DNA from: Actinomycetes bacterium
GTDB lineage: Bacteria; Actinomycetota; Acidimicrobiia; Acidimicrobiales; Palsa-688
Assembly: GCA_021808665.1 (NCBI GenBank)
Contig: JAKBBA010000037.1
Span: forward strand, 1-32,345
DNA length: 32,345 nt
Direction of reading: 5' to 3'
Each line of letters begins with the position of its first letter. The first letter of the stretch is position 1. A program made the position numbers and the translations under genes. The notes beneath the pieces are model-generated. The model was not told where the DNA came from. It did not search any database and saw nothing but the letters and a program-made list of their open reading frames with translations. Of the stretch, positions 1 to 8,702 are shown piece after piece.

Positions 1-1
1 G

Positions 2-997
2 CGGATCTTCGCCGGGCATCTCCGATCCATCATCGGGTCGATGACCGTCGAAGAGATAATCCGCGAGCGTCAACGCCTCGCCGAGGAGGCTCTGGAAGCG
101 TCCAAAGTGGAGATGTCGAAGATAGGTCTGGTGGTCGACGCCCTGCAGATCGAGAGCATCGACGATATGGGTTCCGGCTACATCAAAGCGCTCGCTGCCC
201 CCCACGTCGCCCAGGTGCAGCGCGCGGCACGGGTCGCTCAAGCCCAGGCCGACCAGGCGTCGGCGGAGGCGGAGCAGATCTCGCGTCGTAACCAGGCGGA
301 GTTCGAACGCCAGACGGCGGTGGCACGCGCTGGCTTCCAAGCCGAGGTGGACAGAGCCCAAGCCCAGGCGGCTCAGGCCGGTCCCCTCGCCCAGGCCCAG
401 ACAACCCAGGAAGTCCTAGAGGCCCAGACGGCCCTAGCGGAGCGCAACGCCGAGCTCCGCGAACGGGAGCTTATAGCTGAGGTCATAAGACCGGCCCAAG
501 CCGAGGCGCAGCGGATCAAGCTTCTCGCCGAGGCTGAAGCGGAAAGGCTCCGCCGTCTCGGCGAGGCCGGAGCCGCCCACGACCGGGTCGCCTTGGATCA
601 GCAGCTCATAGCGCAGCTCCCCGATATGCTCCGAGCGGCAGCCGACAGCCTCTCCCACGCCAACCTGACCGTGCTCAACGGGGCGGACGGAGTCGCCGAG
701 GTCGTGGCTGGCTTGGCCACCCAGGGCCTGGCGCTGCTGGAGGCTGTCAAGCACACGCTGCCGCAAGGCACCGGGCAAAAAGCTGCTGAGCCGACCGAAG
801 GCCCCGGCGCGCACGGTGGCGGGGAGGCGGCCGAGACCGCCGAGCTGGCCGGGACCGGCCCGCTCGCCCTGGCTGGAGCGTCACAGGACCGGGACCCGCT
901 CCGTTCCGGGCCGGACCGCCACGTTCCCCAGGGGCACGCCGACAGTAGTCATATAGGCGGCGGATCGCCGAGAGGCTGGCCCACAAAGAGCCGATAG
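2..997 (+). CDS. Flotillin / SPFH-family membrane scaffold protein, 5' end missing
   Basis: The frame is open from base 2, so the gene enters from outside the window and only its last 331 residues are seen. The first residues (FAGHLRSIIGSMTVEEI) match the end of the SPFH/band 7 domain of flotillins. They are followed by a long Ala/Gln/Glu-rich stretch, roughly bases 170-560, with the AEAEA-type heptads of the flotillin coiled coil. The last 70 or so residues, from about base 770, are Gly/Pro/Ala-rich and look disordered. Bacterial flotillins are anchored at the cytoplasmic membrane and organise lipid microdomains; the membrane hairpin would lie upstream of the window. The ATG at 41 is internal and is not taken as the start. 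The family call is secure; the partner proteins cannot be seen. Confidence 0.85.
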   Translation, partial: RIFAGHLRSIIGSMTVEEIIRERQRLAEEALEASKVEMSKIGLVVDALQIESIDDMGSGYIKALAAPHVAQVQRAARVAQAQADQASAEAEQISRRNQAEFERQTAVARAGFQAEVDRAQAQAAQAGPLAQAQTTQEVLEAQTALAERNAELRERELIAEVIRPAQAEAQRIKLLAEAEAERLRRLGEAGAAHDRVALDQQLIAQLPDMLRAAADSLSHANLTVLNGADGVAEVVAGLATQGLALLEAVKHTLPQGTGQKAAEPTEGPGAHGGGEAAETAELAGTGPLALAGASQDRDPLRSGPDRHVPQGHADSSHIGGGSPRGWPTKSR

Positions 998-1111
998 CCC
1001 CTAGCGTCCAACGCCAGGCCATGGCAGAGTCATCTAGAAGAAGCTGGTCTTACACCTCCGCGGCAGCGGCGCCACCGGCAAGGTCGAACGTGGATTGGAG
1101 CACATCGGAAA

Positions 1112-1675
1112 ATGGACGACATCTCGACTACTGTCACTGGGACCTACCTGCTCGACCGGATTCATAGCAGGATTGGCTTCGTCGCCCGCCACGCCATGGT
1201 CACGAGACTGCGAGGTTCTTTCAACTCTTTCGACGGCGAGGGCTTTTTCGACGCCGACAACCCGATTAGGTCGCACCTGTCCCTTCGTATCGACTCGTCG
1301 AGCGTGGACACCCGCAACGCCGATCGCGACGCGCACGTGCGAAGCGCGGACTTCTTGGACTGCGACAACTACCCTGAGATCACATTCCGATCTACCTCCG
1401 TGTCAGGAGAAGGTGACGCCCGCTACAGGGTCAGAGGGGACCTGACAGTGAAAGGCGTGACCCGACCGGTGACCGTCGAGCTCGACTACACGGGGACCGT
1501 GGTCGACCAAGAAGGCCGTCAGCGGGTCGGCTTCGAAGGTCGCTCTACGCTTCGGCGAAGCGACTGGGGCGTCACCTGGAACGCCCCACTCGAAGCGGGG
1601 GGTCTGCTGGTAAGCGACAAGGTCGACTTGGAGTTCGACGTCTCCGCCATCTTGGAGGAGACCGCAGCGTCCTGA
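1112..1675 (+). CDS. YceI-family lipid-binding-like protein
   Basis: This 187-residue protein covers the whole YceI domain, a lipocalin-like beta barrel that binds polyisoprenoid or other lipophilic ligands in characterised members. Typical features are GTYLLDRIHSRIGFVARHAMVT near the N terminus, the central run in which DFLDCDNYPEITFRST precedes a GDLTVKGVTRPV hairpin, and the C-terminal DWGVTWNAPLEAGG segment. There is no signal peptide, so unlike E. coli YceI it should be cytoplasmic, as is common in actinobacteria. The start is the ATG at 1112; GGA lies just upstream but the ribosome site is weak. It lies 114 bases after the flotillin gene in the same direction, and I see nothing definite in that gap. 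Its physiological ligand is unknown. Confidence 0.85.
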   Translation: MDDISTTVTGTYLLDRIHSRIGFVARHAMVTRLRGSFNSFDGEGFFDADNPIRSHLSLRIDSSSVDTRNADRDAHVRSADFLDCDNYPEITFRSTSVSGEGDARYRVRGDLTVKGVTRPVTVELDYTGTVVDQEGRQRVGFEGRSTLRRSDWGVTWNAPLEAGGLLVSDKVDLEFDVSAILEETAAS

Positions 1676-1693
1676 CGATACGTGAGGAACCGT

Positions 1694-1718
1694 CGGGGAT
1701 TCCAGCTTGGCATCCCCG
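1694..1718. terminator. Hairpin between convergent genes
   Basis: CGGGGAT (1694-1700) pairs perfectly with ATCCCCG (1712-1718) across an 11-base loop. It sits in the 45-base gap between two genes that converge here. No clear T-run follows on either strand, so it is only a candidate two-way terminator. Confidence 0.45.
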
Positions 1719-1720
1719 GG

Positions 1721-3061
1721 TCAGCGCACCCCGGTGGCGAGAACGAGGACCTTGTCAGTCGCTGCCACTTCGCCGCTGCCTACGAGCTGCGCGAGACCGG
1801 CGAGCCCAGCAGCGCCGGTGGCGGAAGCGGCGAAGCCGGCTTTCGCTGCCAGCGTGTGCGCGTCGACGAGCTCCTGCTCGCCGGCTACGAGCGCTGATCC
1901 CCCGGTTTCGAGCATTCCCCTGACCACCGCCACCCAGTCGTAGGTCTCGTCGTCGATGATCCCCGACGCCACGCTGCGAGGCTCGTCCCACGGCCACATG
2001 TAGCGCGACCTGTGGCGGGCCGCCTCTTCGAGCAGGGCGGCCACTCCTTCGGCAGATGGGGAGGGCCCGGCCCGGTCCTTCAGCTTTGTGAACGCACGTG
2101 ACAGCGGATGGGCCCCCAGAGGCTGAAGAGTATGAATCCTCGGCATGCCGGCAATCACACCGGCCTGCGCTGCGTAGGCGAACGCGTTGATACAGCTCGT
2201 GGCCAGCGCACCGCCACCCACTTGGACGACCACGTGATCAGGCACGGCACCGGCCGCCACAGCTTCGGATATGGCTTCGTAGCCGAGAGTGCGCCCTCCA
2301 TCTAGGCACAGGGCGTTCAGGTCTCCTTGGCAGGTGAAGGCGATATCACCGTCCCCGAGGCCTTCAAGCAGGCGACGGTAAGTCGGGTCGCCGGCCTCCC
2401 CGGCCCGACGCTCGCAAGCTATGACCACTGCGTCGAGGGCAGCGAGCCTCGCCATGACCTCGGCGTCGGCGTGGGTTGGCACGTACACCTTCAGTCTCCA
2501 CCGGGCGGCGGCGGCGACCACCCCGGCCGCGACAGCAGCGTTGCCGCAGCTGGCGATCGCCAGGTCTGGTCTGCTTCTTCGGTCTGTTATACCGGCGTCT
2601 TCGCTTACCAGAAGGTGGACCATGATGCCCACAAGGTGACGGACCTTGTGGCTACCCGCCACGTTGGAGGTCTCGTCTTTAACCCATACACCTCCGCCGG
2701 GAGAGAAACCGTAGAAGTCGGAAATGTGGCTGCTGCGTGCCAGCGACGTCGCCCCCAGTGTTTTCCCGTCTAGGGCCTCGATCCTTTTGGTCAGGTCTGT
2801 GACGATATCCACATATCGCGCTTCAGTCATTCCAACTGCCAGCGACCGACGGTAGCAGTCGAGCAGTCCGCGGAACCTGACGAAGGGATTGTCGCCGTGT
2901 GACCGACCCTGCGGCCATGGCGGCCACTCGCTGCCGTTGGTACGCGGCGGCGGAGCCACGAGGACATGGTCCACGTCGCCTATAGCGAAATTCGGGCAGC
3001 GAAAAGGGTAGGCGCCGAGCCCGTCCACCACCGTCCCGCAGCCGCCGCAGGTCATCTCCAC
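1721..3061 (-). CDS. Threonine-synthase-like PLP-dependent enzyme
   Basis: A 446-residue fold-type II PLP enzyme. The N terminus has cysteines at 5, 8 and 22 (CGGC...RCPN), resembling the small zinc-ribbon-like start of threonine synthase homologues. The PLP lysine is K139 in GSHKVRHL, and a glycine-rich phosphate-binding loop (VGGGALATS) follows in the middle of the protein. It is the last gene of the 5834-to-1721 cassette, 11 bases after the preceding PLP gene. No homoserine kinase or homoserine dehydrogenase gene is nearby, so biosynthetic threonine synthase is not the obvious role. A lyase or deaminase acting on the amino acid released by the upstream amidohydrolase is equally possible. 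The fold is certain; the reaction is not. Confidence 0.7.
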   Translation of the reverse strand: MEMTCGGCGTVVDGLGAYPFRCPNFAIGDVDHVLVAPPPRTNGSEWPPWPQGRSHGDNPFVRFRGLLDCYRRSLAVGMTEARYVDIVTDLTKRIEALDGKTLGATSLARSSHISDFYGFSPGGGVWVKDETSNVAGSHKVRHLVGIMVHLLVSEDAGITDRRSRPDLAIASCGNAAVAAGVVAAAARWRLKVYVPTHADAEVMARLAALDAVVIACERRAGEAGDPTYRRLLEGLGDGDIAFTCQGDLNALCLDGGRTLGYEAISEAVAAGAVPDHVVVQVGGGALATSCINAFAYAAQAGVIAGMPRIHTLQPLGAHPLSRAFTKLKDRAGPSPSAEGVAALLEEAARHRSRYMWPWDEPRSVASGIIDDETYDWVAVVRGMLETGGSALVAGEQELVDAHTLAAKAGFAASATGAAGLAGLAQLVGSGEVAATDKVLVLATGVR

Positions 3062-3072
3062 CGATCAGAACC

Positions 3073-4593
3073 TCAGCCTACGGTCACCCCGCTGCGGGCG
3101 TTGAACTCCCGGATCAGGTCGTCCCAGACAGGCAGCACCTGCCTGATGGACCGCCAGAAGTCTTGACTGCGACGCGCCTCGAACCTCTCGACGCTGACAC
3201 CTTGCTGTTCCACCCAGGTGTAGTAGCCGAGGTTGAAGATCCTGGCCCGGTCGATCTGGCGGGTTTCGAGGGTGTCGTCGGTTCCAGCCCCGAAAAGATG
3301 GCGGCCCAGAGCCTCGGCGGCCTCGGCGCGACCGAAGCCGTCTGGGTAGTCTCGCGCTTCGATGCGCCTCAGCTCGCTTCGGTACAGGGCGGCGCCGTCG
3401 GTGGCGACGGTAACGATGACGTCGTCGGGGCCCAGACCCAGAAGTTTCGCCGTCTTGACGGCTGCTACGACGTTGCAGATGCTTGAAAGGCCGAAGTGCT
3501 CCAAGGCGGACAGGACTTCGTCGGCCACCCCGTGAACCTCAGAAAGGTGGTTGATGCCCTCCTTGGAGTTGAAAGCGACGGCCAGGCTATCAGTGGCCTT
3601 GTCGCTGACTCCGACGACGACGTCGGTGTTGTACACGTTGTGGATGAAAGGTATGTGCTTGTCCCCGATTCCTTGGATGTTGTGCTCGCCGAAACCGTTG
3701 TAGAGCATCGTCGGGCATTCCACGGCTTCTACCGCCACCACCTTCGAGCCGTAGCGTTCGGCTAGATAGTCGCCGGCTCCGAGAGTTCCCGCCGATCCCG
3801 TTGCGGACACGAACGCAGCAAGACGCGACCCTGGCCGCTGTGCGTGCAGGTGCTCGAACACGGCCCCCAGGGCGGTCCCCGTCACCTGGTAGTGGGCAAG
3901 GTGGTTGCCGAACTCGGAGAACTGATTGAAAATAACGTTGTCGGGGTCTCGGGCGAGTACGGCGCAGCGGTCGTAGATCTCCTTGACGTTGCTCTCGGTA
4001 CCTGGCGTGGCGACTATGTCTTCTTTCGCCTGGACCCACGCTTCCAGCCAGTCGAAGCGTTCCTGGCTCATGCCTTCGGGTAGGACGGCCACGCCTCGCG
4101 AGCTCATCAGGCGTGACACGGCGATCCCGCCCCGGCAGTAGTTGCCAGTCGACGGCCACACGGCGCGGTCCGAGGTCGGGTCGAATCGCCCGGTGATGAT
4201 CCTCGGGGCGAGGCAGCCGTAGGTGGCGAGAACCTTGTGAGCGCCGATCATCGGGAACCTGTCTCCGAGCATCACCACGATGGGTGATCCGACCCCGGTC
4301 AGCTCCGGGGGCAGCACGACGTGGCCGGGGACTGATACGACTTTGCGCCGTGACGCGTCGTTGCGCCAGTGGACACGGAACAAGTTGAGCGGGTGAGCGT
4401 CGTCAGGGCCCACGTCTCGCAGGGCTGCTGTGACTTCTGGGGCGATCCTGGCGGGGTCGGTGAGCTCCTCGAAGGTGGGAAGCAGGATGCCTAACTCCCC
4501 GAAGCGTTCAGCGCTGCGGCGGAGCACTTCCATGTCCCCGACTGTCGTTTCGAGACCCGGCCAGTCGGGCACCGACGCGACGGGTTCGCTCAT
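3073..4593 (-). CDS. Cysteine-synthase-like PLP-dependent enzyme (fold type II)
   Basis: A 506-residue PLP enzyme, much longer than the roughly 310 residues of CysK/CysM. It carries the family signatures: PLP lysine K120 in [11 protein letters not shown], the asparagine loop STGNYCRG (about 148-155), and a glycine-rich phosphate loop [12 protein letters not shown] (about 265). Extra sequence precedes the lysine (about 100 residues) and the C terminus has a long extension. This long form is usually annotated simply as a PLP-dependent cysteine synthase family protein. Its ATG overlaps the stop of the upstream amidohydrolase by four bases, so translation is probably coupled. A beta-elimination, beta-replacement or deamination reaction is expected; the substrate is unknown. 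Confidence 0.7.
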   Translation of the reverse strand: MSEPVASVPDWPGLETTVGDMEVLRRSAERFGELGILLPTFEELTDPARIAPEVTAALRDVGPDDAHPLNLFRVHWRNDASRRKVVSVPGHVVLPPELTGVGSPIVVMLGDRFPMIGAHKVLATYGCLAPRIITGRFDPTSDRAVWPSTGNYCRGGIAVSRLMSSRGVAVLPEGMSQERFDWLEAWVQAKEDIVATPGTESNVKEIYDRCAVLARDPDNVIFNQFSEFGNHLAHYQVTGTALGAVFEHLHAQRPGSRLAAFVSATGSAGTLGAGDYLAERYGSKVVAVEAVECPTMLYNGFGEHNIQGIGDKHIPFIHNVYNTDVVVGVSDKATDSLAVAFNSKEGINHLSEVHGVADEVLSALEHFGLSSICNVVAAVKTAKLLGLGPDDVIVTVATDGAALYRSELRRIEARDYPDGFGRAEAAEALGRHLFGAGTDDTLETRQIDRARIFNLGYYTWVEQQGVSVERFEARRSQDFWRSIRQVLPVWDDLIREFNARSGVTVG

Positions 4594-5834
4594 CTGGCTG
4601 ACCCGCCGGACGCGCTTAGGGCCATAGCGGCGTACATGGCTACCCCCGACGGCATCGCCGCCTCGTCGATTACGAAGCGGTTGGAGTGGTTTGGCGCCGG
4701 CTGGGCCACCCCGGAGGGCGAAGCGCCTAGGAAGGCCATGGAGCCACGAACCTGGCGTAGGACGTGAGACCAGTCCTCGGCGCCCATGACAGGGGTCGGC
4801 ATTTCTACGACGCGCCCGGGACCCAGAAGCGCTCTGGCCACGTCGAGGGTGTGTCCGGCGTAACCGGCGTCGTTCACCGTGACAGGGTAGCTGTGCCCCT
4901 CTATCTGCATAGTCGCATGGCAGCCGTGGGCTGCGGCCGTGCCCGACAGCACGTTCGCCAAGGCTTCCAGCACCAGTGCCCGGGTATGGTCGGACACGGC
5001 CCTGACCGTGCCTCCGAGCACGACGGATTCGGGGATCACGTTAGTGGCTGTGCCGGCGTGGATCGTCGATACCGTGACGACCGCAGGGTCGAAAGCCGGA
5101 ACCCTCCGCGTCACCATCGACTGGACTGCGGTGACCGCGTGACATGCAGCGGCGACCGGGTCGACTGCGTCGTGGGGCATCGAAGCATGACCCCCCTTGC
5201 CGGTCACGACGACGCGGAACTCGTCGGCCGAGGCCATGATCGTCCCGGGTTTGCAAGCCAGCAGTCCGCTTGGCAGCACCGAGGAAATGTGGATCGCGAA
5301 CGCCTCGTCGAAGGCGCCGTAGCGTTCGAGGAGGCCGTCGTCGATCATCGCCTTCGCCCCGTCGTGTCCCTCCTCGCCAGGCTGGAACATGAGCACGACA
5401 CGTCCTGCGAAATCCTTGCGGTGTCCGACAAGAAGTTTCGCTGCTCCCAAGAGCATGGCGGTGTGGGCGTCGTGACCGCAGGCGTGCATCCGAGAGCCGT
5501 GTTTCGAGGAGAACTCCAAGCCGGTGTCCTCGGGCATCTCCAATGCGTCCATGTCGGCGCGCAACAGAACGGTGGGTCCATCTGTTTCGCCTTCGACGAC
5601 CGCTTCGAGGGAACTGCAACCCTTCCCGGCTCGGCTTTCTATGCCGAGCGTTCTTAGCGTCTCGGCGACGAGCTCCTGGGTCCGCGGAAGGTCGAGTCCG
5701 ATCTCGGGTTCGGCGTGGATCGCCCGGCGAATCCGAACCGTCTCGTCGGAGAAACTTCGCGCTTCGCTTAGAAGGCCCAGGTCTGTCATCTGAGATGTCA
5801 TCCGGTCGGCGTAAGGCGATGAGGGTTCGGTCAC
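4590..5834 (-). CDS. M20-family metal-dependent amidohydrolase (N-acyl-amino-acid hydrolase type)
   Basis: This 414-residue protein matches the M20D aminoacylase/hippurate-hydrolase group in length and motifs: [11 protein letters not shown] (about 92-102), MHACGHDAH (C119 and H121), the catalytic PGEEG (E154/E155), an IH at 181-182 where the family has its metal histidine, and GAEDWSHVL near the C terminus. The family cleaves N-acyl groups from amino acids in the cytoplasm; no signal peptide is present. The start taken is the GTG at 5834; ATG codons at 5801 and 5789 are alternatives. No spaced Shine-Dalgarno precedes the GTG, and a TAGGCT (-10-like, at 5841-5846 on the opposite strand) sits six bases upstream, so the transcript may be leaderless. 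First gene of a cassette with two PLP enzymes. Confidence 0.8.
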   Translation of the reverse strand: MTEPSSPYADRMTSQMTDLGLLSEARSFSDETVRIRRAIHAEPEIGLDLPRTQELVAETLRTLGIESRAGKGCSSLEAVVEGETDGPTVLLRADMDALEMPEDTGLEFSSKHGSRMHACGHDAHTAMLLGAAKLLVGHRKDFAGRVVLMFQPGEEGHDGAKAMIDDGLLERYGAFDEAFAIHISSVLPSGLLACKPGTIMASADEFRVVVTGKGGHASMPHDAVDPVAAACHAVTAVQSMVTRRVPAFDPAVVTVSTIHAGTATNVIPESVVLGGTVRAVSDHTRALVLEALANVLSGTAAAHGCHATMQIEGHSYPVTVNDAGYAGHTLDVARALLGPGRVVEMPTPVMGAEDWSHVLRQVRGSMAFLGASPSGVAQPAPNHSNRFVIDEAAMPSGVAMYAAMALSASGGSAR

Positions 5835-5924
5835 CCTTCGAGCCTAGCGAACGCCTTGGTTAAGGTGGAGGCCAGCGCTTCGCACCCGCCGGGTACCTCG
5901 CAGGCCCTGTAGGTCGGCTGCCCG

Positions 5925-8702
5925 TCAGGAGCGACGTCGGGGCCTTGCCGGGGCGACCATCCTTCCTTCGCACCAAAAGTGCAGTAAGGCAGGGGGCATC
6001 GGCCGTGCGATCAGGAATCCCTGGAGAGCGTCCGTGCCGATCTCCCGTAGTGCTTCGAGCTGCTCGGGAGTCTCCACCCCCTCGGACACGGTGGTCATAT
6101 CGAGGCTTCGGGCGAGGTCGCTTATCAACCGAACCAGACAGGCGGCGTCGCTGTCGGTAACGCCCGACACGAAGGAGCGGTCGATCTTGATCGTGTCCAC
6201 CGGCAGGTGGCGTAGATGAGCGAGCGACGTGTAGCCGGTTCCGAAGTCGTCGACGGCCACTCCGAACCCGAGATCGTGGACCTCCCGTAGCTGTGACGCC
6301 ACCGATTCGAGGTCGTTGAGTATCACCGTCTCGGTGATCTCCAAGGTGATCCGGTTCGGTGTCACCCCGGTGGCGTCGACAGCGGAGCGCAGGTCGCTTA
6401 TGAGGCGTTTGCCCCGCAGGTGGCGGCCTGAGATGTTCACGGCGACGTTCAGCGAGCCGAGCACGGGATGGTCGTCCCATTGGCGCATCTGGCGCATCAC
6501 CGCGCGCAGTACCCAGTTGTCCAAGTCGACTATAAGGTCGCTCGCCTCTGCGAGAGGTATGAACTCTCCCGGTGACATCGGCCCGTGATCAGCCCGCTGC
6601 CAGCGGATCAAAGCTTCGAGGCCGCAGAGCTCCATGTGAGTGCTGACAAGGGGTTGGTAAAACAGCGTGAGGCCGCTGGCGTCTCCGGCTAACTCGTCGC
6701 GGAGGTCGCGCTCCACGCCGTCGCTAATGGCCAGACGTTGCTGCACTTGTTCGTCGAACACTCCTATCGACGAGCCGCCGCGCTGCTTGGCCTGGTAGAG
6801 CGCAAGGTCGGCGCGGGCCAGCAGGTCGAGAGCGCCGACACCGGCGCCTGCGCTCAGGGCTATACCCACACACGTGCCGACTTCGAGGTTGAGCGCTTCC
6901 CACTTCACTGGCTCGGAGAGGCAGGCTACGAAACGCAGGGCCAGGTACTCCGCCTCGCGAAGTGAGGAGATCCCGTCGGCTACGACTACGAACTCGTCGC
7001 CGCCTATTCGAGCGACCAAGTCGTGGCTTCGGGTCGTCGAAATCAGGCGTCGCCCTACCTGGCGTAGAACGTGATCTCCGCAGCGATGGCCGTGAAGGTC
7101 GTTGGCTCGCTTGAAGTTGTCAAGGTCCATGTAGAACACGGCGACAGCTCTCGGGTGCTCACCGGCGCGTTCGAGCAGGCGCTCAAGGTGGTCTACTAAC
7201 GCGGAGCGGTTGGTCAGTCCCGTGAGCGCGTCGTGGGTGGCTTCGAAGGCGAGCCGTTCCTGCAGTTCGGTGCGTTCGCGCACGGAGTCGGCGAGGGCTC
7301 GGAAGGAGCCCTGAAGGGCGGCCCCTATACGCCCCGGCAGCGGAGAGTCGAGCAGCTCGTTGTCGAGGTCGCATCTCGACAACGCCTCGCTTTTAGCCTC
7401 GAGGAGGCGAAGGTTGGACATCAACGAGTTGAAGGCGTCCGCAACCAGGACGGTCTCGCGAGGCCCGACCGGTGCGAGGTACTCGACCTCAAGGCTCCCG
7501 CGCACGACCGCAAGAGCGGCACCAGCGAGGCGCTCCAGGGGATTCGAGATGCCCCGAGCGACGGTAACCGCACCGCCGAGCGCGAGCACGACAGCCAAGG
7601 CGACTACGGAAAGCCACAGCCAGAACCTGAAGGCGGCAGCCGCGGACAGTGCGCTTATGGCGTCAAGCGAGGACACGGCTGCTTTCGCCGACAGGCCTTG
7701 GAGTGTCGACCAGTAGCCGCCGGTGGAAGAAAGGCCTGCTGCGAACGATGCAGCGCTGAGAGAGCTTCCTCCACTTGCCGGCCCGCCCGGCTGCGCCAGC
7801 GAGGACACTCGGGTTACAAGGTCCCCGAAGACGCTGTAGGAACTGCTCGCAGTGAAGGCCTTCCAATTTGCCTCGAGCGCAGCCACCCCAGAGTTCGCCA
7901 GCGACTGGCCGGCCAAGTCGAACTCGCCTTGCGATCGCGCCAGCGCCAAAACCGCCGCCGGCCGCTGCGCCACCGACGACGACCACGCTTCGCTCAACAT
8001 CCTGAGCTGGCCGGTCGAAGTCTCGACCGCTCCGAGGACATCGACGGAAGCCAGCAGACTGAGCGCGGTCCTCTGTTCCGCAGGGACGCTCAAGATTAGA
8101 TCGCCGGCGTTCAGGAGCAGCTGAGAGGCCCAGCTTTCTGCCGCCGCGAATGCCTCTCCAGACAGGCGGATCTCTCCGCCGAGGGTTGCCGATCCGTCGG
8201 CAAGTTGCGCTCTTTGCGTGTAGAGGGGGGCGGACACCTTCTGTGCCTCTGACAGCGGCATCGAGCTAAGCGCCATGTCCGTGGCCTGTTGGGCTGACGT
8301 CAGCTTCTTGGTGATGACACCGACGAGCTGAGCGGAGCTGTTCGAGGCGGGGCCCGGAGACCGCGCGAGTGTAACTTCGGCGAGTGAATAGGACTCCTCG
8401 GCCGCGACGTCGGCGTCGAGTTGCATCGACTGGCCGGCGGCTCTGACGGCGGCCTGCGCAGCCCTCGTCGTGTCCATCTGGCTATGCGCGGTGGCGACCA
8501 CGGGTGCCGACAGGGCGACGAGTGCTGCCAGCGGAATTATCGCTATCAGAACGAGCCGGGTACGCACACCGGACCTCACTCCCAGGTGAGCCGTCGCCGC
8601 GAGGCGGTCACTCCGGCGGCGGCTGAACTCTGCGATCAGGCGCGCCACCGCAGATCGGTAGCCGCCTGGTGTAACTTCACGGCCGCCGGGGAATCCGATC
8701 AT
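5925..8702 (-). CDS. Membrane NIT-HAMP-GGDEF-EAL cyclic-di-GMP enzyme
   Basis: A 925-residue protein with a transmembrane segment at about 49-72 and an extracytoplasmic helical domain at about 75-355 resembling the nitrate/nitrite-sensing (NIT) type. A second transmembrane segment lies at about 360-382, followed by HAMP (about 383-435), GGDEF (about 480-645) and EAL (about 660-910). The cyclase motif GGDEF is intact at 567-571, with an RxxD inhibitory site at 558-561. The phosphodiesterase motifs EALIRW (E696), DDFGTGY (818-824) and SEGVE are also intact. Both synthesis and hydrolysis of cyclic di-GMP are therefore possible, with the outside domain as the sensor. Its ATG overlaps the stop of the next upstream gene by four bases, so the two are co-translated. 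The ligand call is tentative. Confidence 0.88.
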   Translation of the reverse strand: MIGFPGGREVTPGGYRSAVARLIAEFSRRRSDRLAATAHLGVRSGVRTRLVLIAIIPLAALVALSAPVVATAHSQMDTTRAAQAAVRAAGQSMQLDADVAAEESYSLAEVTLARSPGPASNSSAQLVGVITKKLTSAQQATDMALSSMPLSEAQKVSAPLYTQRAQLADGSATLGGEIRLSGEAFAAAESWASQLLLNAGDLILSVPAEQRTALSLLASVDVLGAVETSTGQLRMLSEAWSSSVAQRPAAVLALARSQGEFDLAGQSLANSGVAALEANWKAFTASSSYSVFGDLVTRVSSLAQPGGPASGGSSLSAASFAAGLSSTGGYWSTLQGLSAKAAVSSLDAISALSAAAAFRFWLWLSVVALAVVLALGGAVTVARGISNPLERLAGAALAVVRGSLEVEYLAPVGPRETVLVADAFNSLMSNLRLLEAKSEALSRCDLDNELLDSPLPGRIGAALQGSFRALADSVRERTELQERLAFEATHDALTGLTNRSALVDHLERLLERAGEHPRAVAVFYMDLDNFKRANDLHGHRCGDHVLRQVGRRLISTTRSHDLVARIGGDEFVVVADGISSLREAEYLALRFVACLSEPVKWEALNLEVGTCVGIALSAGAGVGALDLLARADLALYQAKQRGGSSIGVFDEQVQQRLAISDGVERDLRDELAGDASGLTLFYQPLVSTHMELCGLEALIRWQRADHGPMSPGEFIPLAEASDLIVDLDNWVLRAVMRQMRQWDDHPVLGSLNVAVNISGRHLRGKRLISDLRSAVDATGVTPNRITLEITETVILNDLESVASQLREVHDLGFGVAVDDFGTGYTSLAHLRHLPVDTIKIDRSFVSGVTDSDAACLVRLISDLARSLDMTTVSEGVETPEQLEALREIGTDALQGFLIARPMPPALLHFWCEGRMVAPARPRRRS

